From: Flammulina velutipes | Lineage: Eukaryota; Basidiomycota; Agaricomycetes; Agaricales; Physalacriaceae | Assembly (NCBI GenBank): GCA_011800155.1 | Contig: CM022376.1 | Location: 1,054,001-1,118,000 of the forward strand | DNA length: 64,000 bases | Reading direction: 5' to 3' | In this document: in pieces, positions 1 through 12,868 of the stretch | Position numbering within the stretch: the stretch's first letter is position 1 | Layout: every line of letters begins with the position of its first letter | Translations under genes and position numbers: made by a program | The notes under the pieces: generated by a model | Database searches by the model: none | What the model saw: only the letters and a program-made list of their open reading frames with translations | What the model was told of the DNA's origin: nothing

Positions 1-3000
1 AGCTATCATAAAGTAGTCAGCCCCTATGTCTAAAATGCACTAACAAAAAACATACAGGACAAAGGTCGAGCAGTCGACTCAGTCAAGCCTTCAAGGATAC
101 TCTCTGGGACGAACTGGCGAAGCCTATAACATGTTTAGCGCGCGTCGGCCAAACATATAAGTCCTTACTTTTCGACATTCGGCACGTCAACTTTTGCCCA
201 AACGAACTGTTCTCCGAATGCTCCACCATAACTGACGAGATGGGTAGGGCTGGCCCCGGTACCGCTCAACGCGTACAGGTTCAGGACATCGTCGTACAAT
301 ACAGGGATTGGAATAGCATGTTCGACTGTGGTCATCCCTGGAGATGGACAATAAGAGATAGTGAATTTTTTGGAGAAATTTGACATACCATCCAAGATAT
401 AAGTCAAATCCCAATCATAGTTCATTCCACCCTCCGGAACGCAGAGCATGCTCAAGTTTTGGGCTGCCAGAAGGAGGCGCTGACGATATGCCCTGTCACC
501 AGTCAGCGGAGTGAAGCATGTTGGACACTCTGACTGGCATACCTGGAGGGGAGGTTGTAGTTCTTGTACGAGGTACTAATCGGCCCGCCCTCAGCCTTGA
601 TTCGGATGAGAGCAGACTTGGCTTCAGTCATGTCAACGATATCGTGGTGAAGTCCCGGGATGCCCGCCCCGTAAATGGGAGCGCCTGTCTGAAAGATCCG
701 CGGTCCAATAGAGTGACCTTGTTCAACCCTACTACGCTCGATATATCCTTGAACGTTGTCCGCGCTGGGGCTATAACACAATAAGGGATCACGAAGTACC
801 AGTCATCGAAGGACCACCTACTTGTGAAGTGTCGTCACGCCGTACGACAAGAAGGTCTGCAGCTCCCACGACGTCGCAGGCGTTGGGTTTCCGAAACCAT
901 TCCAGTGCGCGTGCATATCGATAAATCCTGGAATGATGAATGCTACGTGCCATCAACGTCATGTTCTTCCCGATGGTAATAGTCAACACATACCTCCCTG
1001 TACATCAAAAACCGTGGCGCCATCCGGTATGGTCACCGAGCCCGAGGCCGAAGCGGATTCAATAACGCCTCCACGAACGACCAAGACGCCGTCAAGAATG
1101 AGATCCGTCTCCAATTTGCCAGTCTCCATCGTCAACAAAGTCGCATTTGAAATCACGATAACATCCGATGATCCCGCGTCAGCCTTCAAGCGCGCAATGT
1201 CCGTTGAATGCTCAACGACAATCTCCTCGTACTCAAGAATCGTCTTCGTGCATGCAATTCCAAATGTCTGTTGGTCCGACTTGATCGTGGACGCACATTT
1301 GTTGAGCTTATCGAGTTCAAGGGAGTGCAAGTAGGGACCTGCGAGACGGTTAGTTGTAGCCCTCAAGAAGATTTAGCTACTTACCCAAGAACCAGAATAT
1401 CTTCTTTCCATCGCCACTGAATGTGACGTCATGTCCTCCATCCAAACTCAACCTTGCCAACCCACTCGTTGCATTCCCCGGCTTAGACCAGACAGGTTCG
1501 TCCTCCTTCACGTTCTTCCCGGGCGCAATGTAGACATGGTAGAAGTCGACGAAGGCCACAGCGTCAAGATCAAAAGCGTTCGTGGCGCCGGTCATCCACT
1601 TCCAAATGAATTTCCAGTCCAGCGTGAACGCGGTCTGAGCGGAAACGGAGACCGCTAGCTCGCTCGACATCCTGCCCGATGCGAGGTTGTGATGGGGTGG
1701 TCTACCATCAACGTCCGCGGCGGCGGCCAAATCGATGATGAATGCGCGGGAGGACTGCTGAACGAGGAGTTTGGCGTCGGATCCGGCCAAAAACCTCATG
1801 TTGAGGAGGTCGCCAGTGTCGATCTCTGAGGGAATGAATCGAATGTCGGATGCTGCGACCTCTTTCCCATCGGGGGTGGTTGCGACATTTGCAAGGTAAA
1901 GGCCGGGGGAGGCAGTGGCAACAATGTCGCCAGTCAAGTAATCACCGCTGATCTTCACGAATGCGATAATACTTTGTGACTCTTTGATTCGAGAGATGAC
2001 GGGACTCAGATAGCGCCCTTGCGGTAAGCCCACTATCTCGGATGCCACACCCTCCTCGAGGTTCGAAAGTTCGAAAGTGGTGAAGTTAAGATCATTCCAT
2101 CGTGCGTGTACGATGACAGTCGCGGAATCGTCCGCTACGAAGGACGGGGAGTAGTAGCTGGCATGTTCATGTAGGATGGGAACCTTGATAGGAGGTTTCT
2201 CGCCTATGACCTGCACGAAGGTAAGGCCAGCAGCTTGGAAAACAACCTTCTTGCCAGACTCGTCCACTCGTAAATCCTTGAAAGCCCTGACACGCTGCGT
2301 ATCGGCCGTCTCTATGCCCAACAAGTCAACATCGTCGATGGTCCTAAGCGGACCAAGAGTCTTCTTGATATGTGCAGTAAACTTTATCGGCCACGGTGCT
2401 TCTCCGGCAACCTTCTCCCCAAGTGAATTCTTGTCAACTGGGACATTCCAAATCTGTCCAGCGGCCCAAATAATGATTGCATCGTCGGAAGGAGTGAACG
2501 CGAAGGAAGGATAGGTTCCCATGGGCGCGGAAACGATGCTGAGATCGTAGGTAAGGCCGTCCCAAGCGTAATGCAGAGTTCCTGTTACGAGATCCTTCAA
2601 GACGAGGACTTCGTGGTCACGGACACGGCGCACGAACGCCAATGTACGCCCGTCGCGGGAGAGTTCTGGGCGAGACGCACCGCCGGGATACGCGTCGACG
2701 AGGGAGACGGTACGCCCGCTGGTAATGTTGCGTTCGAAGATACCATAGATGCCGTTATGTACATCTAGGACATTTCAGCCAGGCATTTGACTCGAAACGA
2801 GAATATGAATACCTTTGCTGTAGGTAAATTCAGTGGGGTCCCGAACGTTCTTCGCGAAGATGAGGCTATCGTTCCCGTGCCATATGGCTTGCTCCGGGCC
2901 AACTTGTTGGGAGCCGTAGTCGTCGAAGCCGGCGGGAAGGGTTCGCTCAAGGATGCGAGAGCCAGCACTGACAGACACTTGAGTGTTCGAACCGAGTGGA

Positions 3001-3740
3001 GGGACAGGGTACTCCCAGCCCTCCCCAGCACCAAGCGAGCGCGAGCTTGTGTACCATTTCGTCGTGATTACTTTCTCCCCAGAAGGATGGAAGCGAGCAT
3101 CGGTTACCCAACGATACGTCTCGTTCGTAACACGCTGGGCTGGTAGTTTTTGAGTAAGGTGGGATAATCTGCCAGAGACAACGTAGTCACCTGAGTTCCT
3201 CGTAGATTCGACGTCTGATTCTCCGCAACCATTCCAATCCACCACCCAGATGTTCTCCAATCCCAATCCTGCGTCACTTCTATAGACAATCCTGTCGCCC
3301 TCTGGTGAGAAGTGAGGGTCGGCATCATAGGGTGCGCCATTGAGGACTGAATGAGCTATGGCACCGGACTTGGAGGACGCGTCGGCAGCGCTAATACAGT
3401 AGATGTCACCGACCATGTCGAAGATTATGTCGCCAGTGTTGGGATGAACATCTAGGCGCAGCCAAGTGCCTTCTTGTACGTCGTACTCGAGAGTTCGAGG
3501 GCGCGGAAAGTCGGTCGCTATGTCCCATGGCGTTCCCTCACGAATGGGCCAGATATTGTCCTTCCATTCATCCGCTGGGGTCGTCGTTGTCGTCGTGAAC
3601 GTTGAGGATGTTGGAATCCAATGAAGCCACGACCATAATCCCACCGTCGCGACAACCAGTCCACCCTTTAATGCTTTGGCATTGCTTATTCTCGAGACTC
3701 TCTGTCCTGGCTGTGTATGACCTTCAACGAATTTACCCAT
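1..3740 (-). CDS. TolB-like beta-propeller / amidohydrolase fusion protein, 3' end outside window
   Basis: The gene starts at 3740 and runs off the left edge. The N-terminus has one hydrophobic segment (about residues 25-45), so the protein is probably membrane-anchored or secreted. About 700 residues of TolB/WD40-like propeller follow, with repeated 'D..F.P.G..I.Y' blades. From about 1366 leftward an amidohydrolase domain begins: the usual N-terminal beta sandwich, then a metal-binding PGFIDMHAHW (HxH) motif formed across introns at about 1000-920, then the Lys-containing SYKNYNLPSR and an EHAIP segment. Splicing near 160-135 joins VDVPNVEK to LRQFVPES, which fits the family; the rest of the metal-site and barrel C-terminus is missing only because the window ends. 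At least seven introns fit GT-AG. The substrate is unknown; this domain pair is known in bacteria and fungi as a probable peptidase or hydrolase. No disabling mutation was seen. Confidence 0.85.
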
Positions 3741-4248
3741 GCAGAAGATGAGGGGAAGCTGGTAAGTCGTGATGGCCGTCGCCGGGAATCATAATTATTA
3801 TCTTCTGTCGTCTTCACGAGTACAGAGACACAATCTGAAGATTCTAAACGAAATTAGTGAGGTTCTCTGGCTAGCTCAATGGACGTACTTACCATTGCGC
3901 TTGCATCTAGCAATGCAAGATTTCGGACTCGTGTTTTCAACATTTTCGGAATCTTAAAATATCGATTGTTAGTCGTGCAGTCCTTCCGCATAACAATAAT
4001 CGAGAAATCTTCGATGTGGTGGAATGAAGGAACGCTAGAAAGGCGCCACACACCGGAGAAAGTGTTGGCCAAATAGGGGTAAACAGCATGTGTGGCGTTC
4101 AGTCCATGTTCGACCCTAGCTCTAATCCGATAGATTTTCGGTTCGATGGATCATACCGCTTCACGAAACGGATATGCACCACTTATACATTTATTCTCGA
4201 CGGCGCAAATAAGACAGCGAATAATCGTGAGCTATATTATCCGTAATT
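3741..4248. other. Intergenic region between two minus-strand genes
   Basis: There is no convincing coding sequence. It contains GCGCCACA (4043-4050), the core of a motif that recurs between genes across this window. Confidence 0.5.
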
Positions 4249-5043
4249 TTATATAGCGAGCGGTTGGTAGAACATTTCGATGTAGCGGAACGAAAGCTGA
4301 ACGAAGGCAAGACACATGAAGAGTATCCCCGCGCCTTGGATGATCAAGCCGTAAGTATGAGTATCCCACTCCATCTTGTTTCTCAACCACTTGTTTCTCA
4401 GATCTTATCCAACCTCCGCTCTTTCTTTGCAATGGACGGATATCATGTTTACAGAAAACAAAGCGATCATAACACCAAGTTTGGATCGGTCGTCCACGAT
4501 TGCTTTAAGCTCGAGTAAACCCAGTGGCGCCTGAATCAATGATTGACATTCAAATAAAAATGGCGAGGAGGAAGTAGACTTACCTGGCGGCAGACGGGGT
4601 AACCATCGTCTAGCACACATGACACACACGAATGCTGGTGGAATGAAGATAGCAATTTCAACAAACTCTGTGAATGTCGGTGGAGGAGAATGCCTATGCA
4701 CAATCATGATTGGGGATACTTGCTATGATTAGGTATTGCGCAATCTAGTCATGGTAGAGGTGCACTCACAAACGGTCATCATCATAAACCCGGAGATGAA
4801 GGGCATAGCTCTCACTGAGTTTCCACGAGCCTCGGCTACGAAGAATAGGCAAACGATTTGCGTCGTCGTGACCAATGTGAAAAGGGACAAGTAGAAAACC
4901 TCGAATCGCCACCGATGAATACCATATAGGTGGATTGCGAACAAGGTGGTAAACGATATAATAACTTGTGAGTAGCGAATTTCGGCGAATCTGAACGGTT
5001 GTGGCGGCGGTTCGAGTTGGATGTCCCGCTTTGAGTTGGTCAT
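4249..5043 (-). CDS. Small multi-pass membrane protein, uncharacterised
   Basis: I do not recognise a named family. Exon 1 (from 5043) starts MTNSKRDIQLEPPPQPF and gives two strong hydrophobic segments (ISFTTLFAIHLYGIH and VFYLSLFTLVTTTQIVCLFF) followed by FISGFMMMTV. Later exons give IAIFIPPAFVCVMCARRW, KLGVMIALFSVNM and a final helix, LIIQGAGILFMCLAFVQL, before a TAA at 4249-4251. The product would be about 220-260 residues with five or so helices. The introns around 4775-4725 and 4590-4530 do not resolve cleanly in frame (one acceptor may be AAG), so the exon joins are tentative. A partial, broken duplicate lies on the same strand at 7860-8161, on the far side of the nucleoporin gene. Confidence 0.6.
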
Positions 5044-5231
5044 GATGGGTACAAGTCAAGTTGTTTCATCGATCGTCGCCAAACAAAACATTATTTCCCA
5101 AATGCTGAGTCTACTTTGGAGGACAACCTTGATATACAGTCACCGTCAATGAATTTTATTGAGAACCACGTGTGCGTGATGCTGGACCTTCGGACTTTAC
5201 CGTTCAGACTTTCGCTCTTACTTTCTTGTTG

Positions 5232-7675
5232 ATGACAACGTACAAAAAGTATGCCGACGCGCTTCAACTTTTCCAAGGCCACGAAGACGACCTCGATGGC
5301 ATTCTGGATCCACGAAACGGGTATGCGCCACTCATGAAAGATATCTGCTCGACGGCGCTAGATGAAGACGGCGAAGAGAACGAAAACCTGAAGATGGAGC
5401 AGGATACATGGGCGCTGATACAGGTTGTCGTATCTTCCAGAAAGACAGAATTGCCTCCCTACGTGCCTGCTCGCAACCTCCACGAATACACGCCAACGTC
5501 GACACTCGCGGCGCACATTGTCAATGCGTCCCCGTTTCTCAACGAACTCATCATCATCCGCGAATGGCTGCACGACGTGACGCCAGCTCCGGCCCATCCA
5601 GAAGCCACGACGGGATACTGGCCATTCACTAAACACGCAATTCTGCATTCTGCGCGAACAGCAGGCGGCGCCAGGACAGGACTAATGAAGGAGATGGATC
5701 CCGACGTGGTTAGCAGAGGACCTTTGGCGCCGGACGATGCAGTGCGTAGCAGCTAATTCTCGCCTTCGTCGCCAACTCATGAACATGCAGAACTTTGAGA
5801 AAAACTTTTGTCAAACATTGTTCACTTACATCCGCGCGGGTCGAATAGAGGATGCCTATGCTTTATGCCACAAAGCCCACCAGCCATGGCGGGCAGCGTC
5901 AATACGTGGGTCCAAGCTGTTCGACTGGCAGGAATTGTCGGCAGGAGACGCAGACAGTGAAGATGGTTCAGACGAAGACGACGACCTCTCGTGGCGCGGG
6001 ACGCGAAACCGAAGATTATGGAAATCAGCTTGTATCCGTGCAGCCCTCAGCCAATCCCTCCCGATCTATGAACGCGTCCTGTTCGCTGCTCTCGCCCCGT
6101 CGCCACAGACATTTGCCATCCTAAAGAGTGCATGTCGTACCTTCGCCGACCATGTCTGGGCCACTATCAGTGTCATTTGCGAGGAAAAGATTTCCGACGA
6201 GCTCGCCAAACTGTCGACGTACTGGGAAGGAACGCTTGACAAGGTCGTTCCATGGGTCCAGGAGGAAGAAGAGGAAGCAGAGGAAGAGGAGTGGCAGAAT
6301 GAAAAGCAGGAGGTTCTCGCTGGCCTCATCTCAATCCCCGTCGACGAGGGTCCCGGCCCTGAACATCCATTCCACGTCGCACAGCTACATATCATGCTCG
6401 ACCGCACCTCCTCCGTCTTCGACACCTTCGCCGAACAAATAGTCCAGGGTGGCCTCACCGAAAACCTCTACTCCTATGTTCGCTTCTTCACCCACCTTGC
6501 CCTATACTATAAAATGATAGGATTGCCTGTCCCTCCAGCCTCTGTCCAGGTCATCCTCGAGGCCTACCTATCGGTTCTTGAAGTCAACGGCTTGTATGAC
6601 CTCGTTGCCCTCTACGCAGCAGCCTTAGGAGACAATGCAGTGACGAGATACGCGACTTTCCTTGTCCATTCAGATCCCGCAGATAGACGTGCTGCTCTGA
6701 ATCAAGCTCGGGAGCACAATTTGGATGTTGATCGTGTGGCGATGGTTGCGGCTGAGCTCACCCTGAGCGAAGCATTTGAGGTCTTGCCAGCACCCATGGG
6801 AGAGCTACCGGTCCTGGGTGTCCCGGAGCCGCCTACGGATATGCAAAAACTGCTGCTGAGGTCGATAGAGTGGACAACCTTATACGAGTCGACTTATCAT
6901 GTCGCTCTTGAGCAGTCAAACGCCATCTTCCGCTACTTTTTGGGTGAGTCTTCATCACACCGAGACCGTTGGACTCCTTCTGAACGCCTCTAGCGATGGG
7001 TCTGCCCCACCATGTCATACCTTTACTGGATAGCCTACCATTGGATCTAGCCAGCTTCCTTGACGACGAGCACCTCCACTATCGCCAATTTTTTACGCTG
7101 TGGAGACTATTTGAAACGACGACGTCCACCCTCACCTCTCTTCAACCGCATGCAAAGGAGAATATCGCGCACTATAGGGTTCGTGCTTTTCCCGCCGTTT
7201 AGGGCCCTTCATCTCATCGCGCAACGTAGGACCTATTGGCGGACACCCATTCTAGCGCTCTCAAACTCCTCGTGAGCGATTGGATGGTACCAAAGGAAGA
7301 CATGAAACGTAAGTCCCGACTCTGCTGAGCCTTTCTGTCCTTACCCCGCTCTCAGAGGACCAGATAACCGACATGTTACGAATACGCACGATATACATCC
7401 CCGAATTTGTATTCCGACTGCATGCCCTTTTGTTTGCGTCGAGGAACTACGTCAATGAGTACGACTCTGCATTCTTTGATGTCTGTTGGCTGACGGTGCT
7501 TTCTAGTGCGCTTCATTCCCTGTTACAACTGACTAATACTGTCGCCGACTCGAGATACAAGATCTACGAAGCGTTTGGAGCGAGGCTTCCTCAGTATCTC
7601 ACGCTTGTGCGACAGGGTGTATTGGGCACGCTTGAAGGTGGAGGGTCTGACCCATTCCGGCTTCTGCAGCCTTGA
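5232..7675 (+). CDS. NUP84: Nucleoporin Nup107/Nup84 (Y-complex of the nuclear pore)
   Basis: This is a scaffold nucleoporin of the Nup107-160 (Nup84) Y-complex in the nuclear pore. Six exons (5232-5741, 5791-6943, 6994-7178, 7230-7308, 7356-7458, 7507-7675) keep frame throughout and encode 732 residues. Diagnostic segments are RAGRIEDAYALCHKAHQPWR (the conserved 'R.G..EEA..LC..A.QPWRAA' block of Nup84/107), RNRRLWKSAC after an acidic insert, and a C-terminal 'LHSLLQLTNTVADSRYKIY' that matches the family's '..LV..VADERYKLY' end. The last intron (7459-7506) is needed to bring the C-terminal helix into register. The start at 5232 is the first ATG of the long exon; a short upstream exon cannot be excluded. 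The protein is mostly alpha-helical with a run of glutamates near residue 330. Confidence 0.9.
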
Positions 7676-7859
7676 TGTTTCGTTGTACATTTCCTTTCGC
7701 TGTATTTGACTGTTGCATTGATTCATTCGCTTTCGAACATATGAACGAGCTGACTTACATTGGATGGTGTCGTGTCCTGCGAATGTCATTGGAGGCACTT
7801 GACTATTCACAATGACGACTGGCGATAAGTACTGCCATGTTGCGCAAGATCAATTATTG

Positions 7860-8161
7860 TGCCAGCTGGACACGATAGTGGTGCGCTCACTAATTGTTAT
7901 CATTAGAAACCCAGCAGCGAAGGGCATAGCTCGCTCTATGTTTCCGCGAGCCTCGGCTACGAAGAATATGCAAACGATTTGCATCGTCGTGACCAATGTG
8001 AAAAGAGTCAAGTAGAAAGCATCGAACCGTCACCAATGCAAGCGATAGAGGTGGATTACCAGCAAGGTGGCAAAGGACGAAGCGACTTGTTAGTAGCGGA
8101 CTTCGTTGAAGCTGAATGGTTCTGGTTGGGAGGACCGACGTGTTGAGCCTCTGAGAGCCAT
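7860..8161 (-). pseudogene. Partial duplicate of the 4249-5043 membrane-protein gene, with two in-frame stops
   Basis: From an ATG at 8161 the reading runs MALRGSTRRSSQPEPFSF, parallel to MTNSKRDIQLEPPPQPFRF of the intact gene. Nucleotide similarity continues through both first helices (for example the shared segment around QIVC.FFVAEARGN). TCA (Ser) of the intact copy is TAA here, and CGG TGG is changed to TGG TGA, so the first helix region is closed by two nonsense codons. Similarity fades at the end of exon 1, near a GTGAGC donor at about 7889. It lies tail-to-tail with the nucleoporin gene, whose stop is about 185 bp away. It is probably not translated. Confidence 0.75.
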
Positions 8162-8164
8162 GAT

Positions 8165-8942
8165 GGTGTGTGTCAAGTTATTTGTGAGGTTGAGCTTAAT
8201 GTCAATAGTCCAATACACTGCTATGATTGATCTATCGTATAATTTACAAGACTTCTTCATGTCAGTGGCTGGCTGTCCTAACAAACATCGGTAAGACTCC
8301 CCGTCCGCGACGTCCCGAGTCTGATTGTCTGTTATTGTCCACGATAAAGGCTTGATACTGCCAGTGGTCTCGGGCCTCCAAGAATAGCCGCCACAAATGC
8401 GAGGTTAGCGACCCCGCAGATGTTCTTCACTCTCTATCTTTCCATCTGTAGGCGTTCGTGGGTCCTTTGATGTCCCTGTATATTCCTATTGTCACAACTT
8501 TGTCACAGCTTCTTCCTCAGTGTGTCAGATTTTGTTTCAGTCAAGTTGTCCAGACTCCGCAGTGAATGCACATGGAATGCACAGTCGTTCTATTACTCAA
8601 GCTAGTATTTTGACTTGATTAATGTTGGGATGATCATCGCAGCGTGAGCAACACTTGCGGTGGTTTATTGTGAGATAGAAGAATCGTTTCCCTGTTCATT
8701 GCATGGAAGAACGGGCTAAATGGCTTCACCATTCCTAGCCAGCTTGAGCTGTACAATTCTTAGTACGTTCAACCAACGTTCAACAGGATAATAATAGGTC
8801 TCGGCGCGGCCCTGAAATGCAGTTTCACTGAACGCTTCGAACTTGCTCTGAACGCTCATCTCGGCGTCACAGCCAAATTATGTACCATCAGTCCAGTGCC
8901 GGCTTGTCTTCTTCGCAGCGATCCTAGATACTGGTACGAAGG
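8165..8942. other. Intergenic region upstream of the TAP-like peptidase gene
   Basis: There is no supported gene. The only clear signal is the TATA element at its right end, annotated separately. Confidence 0.5.
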
Positions 8943-8950
8943 TATAAAAG
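8943..8950 (+). promoter_or_regulatory. TATA box of the TAP-like peptidase gene
   Basis: TATAAAAG lies 49 bp before the ATG at 8999, a plausible core promoter position with a short leader. Confidence 0.6.
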
Positions 8951-8998
8951 CCATGAAGGACATCTGTATCTTTATTCAGCTCCGTCTCATTTTCCGTT

Positions 8999-11149
8999 AT
9001 GCAGCGCGCCCTTAGTATTCTCACGTTTGCGGCACTCTCCGTCACGGCGTATAGTGCTTCCCTCGCAAAGTCAGGTACCTTCTGGGACGATGTACGCGCT
9101 CGTTACTTGCCTTGTGTGAGGGCATGTTAGCTGACGCGGTCCAGATACCAGCCAAGGACGACTTGTCCTGGTCAGCTTGCTATGACGGTCGCGGGGTCGA
9201 ATGTGCTCGCTTGAATGTATGTCGCTCGTTTTCCTTGTTTTACAAGGTCTCTCTCTCGAACGAGTTCTAAATTCTAATGATGTCAGGTACCTTTGAACTA
9301 TTCTGAGCCCGACGCGGGGTCCCTCGTCCTGGCTCTCATTCGATACCCATCACCTTACCAGAACAACAGTGCGGTATATAAGGGCCCCATTCTATACAAC
9401 CCCGGTGGCCCTGGTGTTAGTGGTGTTGATGAGATTCTCGGAGGGATAGGCCAGGCGTTTTCCGAGCTTTTTGAAGGAGTCTTCGACATCGTCAGCTTCG
9501 ATCCTCGAGGTAAATGTTTCCATGTTCCGTTGTTATACTAAGCTGATAATATATCTAAGGCATTGGCAGGTCAACTCAAGTCTCCTTCTTCGAAAACGAC
9601 TTGGAGCGAACATTGTGGGGTTATAGTCCTCTTGCGGATCTGAATTTCCACTCTGATGGTGTGGCGAACGCCTGGGCTGCTGCTACTGTGACCGGAAAAC
9701 TGGCCGCGGCTCGTAACGAAGGTTTGCTGCAATATATCAACACAGAACAAACTGCGCGGGATATGCTCAAGATTACTGAGCTGTATGGCTACGAAAAGTT
9801 GCGGTACTGGGGAGTTTCCTATGGAACTCTTTTGGGATCCACCTTCGTCGCAATGTTCCCTGTAAGCCAACCCCGCCAGCTTCTCGTCTTCCCAATCTCA
9901 CTCCACCTAGGATAAAGTTGAACGCGTTGTTCTTGACGGCGTTGTTGATGCTGAGCAGTATTATGCAGGTAAGAACATCACTTCTCTGTGGATCAATATT
10001 CATATCTTCAAAGGGCTCTCAATGGACGATATTGTCGACCCTGAGAAGGCGCTACAAACTTTCTTCGACGGCTGCTATGAAGCTGGCCCGGACCTCTGCG
10101 CGTTCTATGCGCCCAGCCCTGAAGAGATTGCCGCCAATCTCAAAGCACTGTATGAGAAAATTCGCGCGGCCCCCATCCCCGTGGTGACAGATACAGGATA
10201 CGCCGTTATTGACTACGCTAATTTGCGAGGAGCCATCTTCCAAACGTTGTACAGGCCATACGCCACCTTCTCTTGGCTTGCGCAAGGGCTTGCAGGTCTT
10301 GCGTCCGGATCCGGAGAGGCATTTTACGCAGGTATCAGCGATTCTGCTACTACATTCCAATGTGGTGTTCCTGCGACCGATATCCCTGCTGTCCAGCCTG
10401 AGGGTATAATGGTCATTGGCTGTAACGACTGGCCGGCGAGCCTACCAGACTTGGATGCTGCGCAAGCGTTTTTCGACACGATATCTACCAAGTATGATTT
10501 TGGGAGCATTTGGGCCGGTTTGCAAATCTCTTGCGCGTGAGAGTTTTCGTTTTCATGACCATCTTAACATATCTCAGTCATTTCCTCTGCTAGTGGTTGG
10601 CCTTCCTTCCCGAAGAACCATTTCACTGGTCCTTTCACGACGAACACGAGCTACCCATTGCTGATTATTGGAAACACTGCTGGTGTGTATCGTAGCGCAC
10701 TGGGCATTACCTTTGTTGCTAATCGATTTCCCAGATCCAGTTACGCCTCTCGCCAGGTAAATCTCTTTTTATTCAGCATGGCTCGATTCTCATGCTGATA
10801 TAATCCCACAGTGCCAAAGCCATGTCTGAAAAGTTCGCCGGGTCCGTGCTGTTGACACAAGATTGCCCCGGGGTGAGTACCTCATAGTATGCTTACCTCG
10901 ATCTAAGCTAAATGTATCCCTTTTTAGCACGTTTCCCTGTCGGTTTCGTCTCCGTGCACTCTCCTCAATGTCCGCAACTATTTCATTGACGGGACGTTGC
11001 CTGAACTGGGAACGGTCTGCCCCGTGAACGGCACTTTGTTCCCCGCATCTAATACTGGAACTGCGCCGGAGCGTCGTGACGGAGAACATAAATTATTATC
11101 GATAGGGAGGGAACTGTCTTCTTTGACGACTAGGAGGAGAATCTTGTAG
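8999..11149 (+). CDS. Secreted alpha/beta-hydrolase, TAP-like peptidase (S33 family)
   Basis: Probably releases N-terminal peptides or amino acids outside the cell, like tripeptidyl aminopeptidases. The N-terminus (MQRALSILTFAALSVTAYSA) is a clear signal peptide. The hydrolase core shows the oxyanion-region NPGGPGVSG, the strand FDIVSFDPRG, and the nucleophile elbow GVSYG (GxSxG). The C-terminal TAP domain supplies the acid (GNTADPVTPLASA) and the histidine (DCPGHVSLS), so the Ser-Asp-His triad is complete. There are about nine short introns, including joins at 9160, 9285, 9560, 10018 and 10590. The C-terminal tail is basic (ERRDGEHK, then TTRRRIL). Several Cys residues and N-glycosylation-like sites fit secretion. 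It could also be a bacterial-type proline iminopeptidase relative. Confidence 0.88.
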
Positions 11150-11712
11150 TGTTTGAGATAAACGTTATTTATCTGACACTTTATTATTGATATAGCTTCA
11201 TTCGCACTCTTTTTCTCACAGTCAGAGCTCGTTCTGTATTTAACTACTATGGGATGGTGTGTGGCGTCCCAAAGGAGATGTGTCCTTCTCACCAACCTTG
11301 ACCAAATAATCTATTAACCAAAGAATTACTCGCTGCATCTTTCAAGGTACATATATTTGCTCTTAGCTCAGAAGAAATTCTCATTCTCACGCATCGAGTC
11401 TCGACAACGCCACGTCAACGGTCACGTGCAGGCAAACTCAATAAGCGGCAGACTCGGACCGGCCAATTTCTCTCTCCTACTTTCATCTCTTTTTCGATGT
11501 TTATGGCCCGGTCTCAGTCATATTGCAGGGATTAGAAAACACTACTTGAACTAGCCCATGATCAACTTTCTCCCCTTACTGAGGACAGAATATTCGGTTC
11601 GTACATGCGTCAAGCTGACATACAGCCTAGACAGCAATCTTGGTGTGCTCCGTCCCTCGACTCGCAAGATAGTCTTCGACTCCCTGCAAAAACATTCCGA
11701 GTCAGCCTTCGA

Positions 11713-12868
11713 CTATTGCTACGCACAAATAATTATCATCCACCTTCTGATTGCTTACTCTCCATTTGGCAGTGCGACGCATGAACCACTCCAAGGCTGT
11801 CACTCCTCCATCCAAGTCTTTCCCCGGGCAATTGGCGATCACCGTGCTCTTGTCGGAGAGCGCCTTGAGGCGCACCGAATTCCCCGGTCGCGTAAAGTAC
11901 ACCAAGGACCATCGCTCGTAATTGGACTGCTCCAGTGGCGGTGGGAGGACACGGTGCGTGCTAGATTGGAGAATTCCGCCACTCAAGAGATTAAGAGCAT
12001 CTCCCACATTGCAGATAACGTGGCCTGGTAGCGGTCGTACATACCTCCACTCCTTTTCGCCGGGAAGGAGCACCTGCAATCCGCCCAGCTTGTTAGCGAG
12101 GAATGACTGGTACATTCAGTATGTCATCCTTATCCCCTAAACCATATGCTTACTAGAGATCCGAAATCAGTATGACTACCAACAGCTATATTCGTAGATC
12201 CTGGGGAGGCTGGAACCTTGATGATGCGCGCCTCAGAGAAACTATGCTCTTCGAGTGAGTGGAGATTCCCTAACGTCCCTTTCGGTAAGCCCAACTTGTC
12301 GTTGAAGATTCCAAGAAGCGTATCGTTGGCCTCCATGCATGCAGAGATGAAGGATTTCACATCGCTCTGCATCCGAGCGTTGATGGGTTCCGGGTATGGT
12401 ACGTGCGCAACCTGAGGATAAACTAGTGCATCGTCCTTAGAGATGTTCATCATTTCAGCGTTGTCTTTGGAGCCGTTGAGGTCCACGGTGGTTGCCCCAG
12501 TCGCTTTGTATCTGCCATCCGAAATGAGATCATTGACTTGACGAAGACATGACCATGCAACGAACCCAAAGTCACCGCCAGAGTTTCCTTGCCAGAACTT
12601 CATCTTCTCATCGAATGGGAGGGCCATCGTCTCGCGTCCCAACTCGAACATTGGCTCAATCAGCTCCTCGGCGCCATGATTTGTCATACTACGAGGAATG
12701 AGTAAAGGGCATGCCTATCTCGCAGACGACTCACTACCAAAAGCCCTGCTTTGTCGCGGCGTCCCAAAGCCTCTCAACCTCGGTGGAATCTCTGTTCTTC
12801 AAAAGAGCATAGTCAACGACAGTGAGGCCCACCGTTGGAACATCACTAGGGAAGGGGGGATATGACAT
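11713..12868 (-). CDS. 2-oxoglutarate / Fe(II)-dependent dioxygenase (isopenicillin N synthase-like)
   Basis: Non-haem iron oxygenase of the DIOX_N / 2OG-FeII_Oxy type. Exon 1 (from 12868) starts MSYPPFPSDVPTVGLTVVDY and joins at GFWY to MTNHGAEELI, the usual 'GFFY..NHG' of the family. The iron ligands are visible: HTD in VGSHTDFGSL, and the distal His in SSTHRVLPPP. RWSLVYF carries the Arg (RxS) that binds the 2-oxoglutarate carboxylate. The intron between GSL and SFLANKLGGLQVL (about 12154-12107) is required. After ALEWFMRRTAKWR a last intron leads to a stop at 11713-11715; the alternative read-through adds about 20 residues. The length, about 330 residues, is normal. It is divergent to the halogenase gene with 578 bp between start codons, which suggests shared regulation. 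The substrate cannot be told from sequence. Confidence 0.88.
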
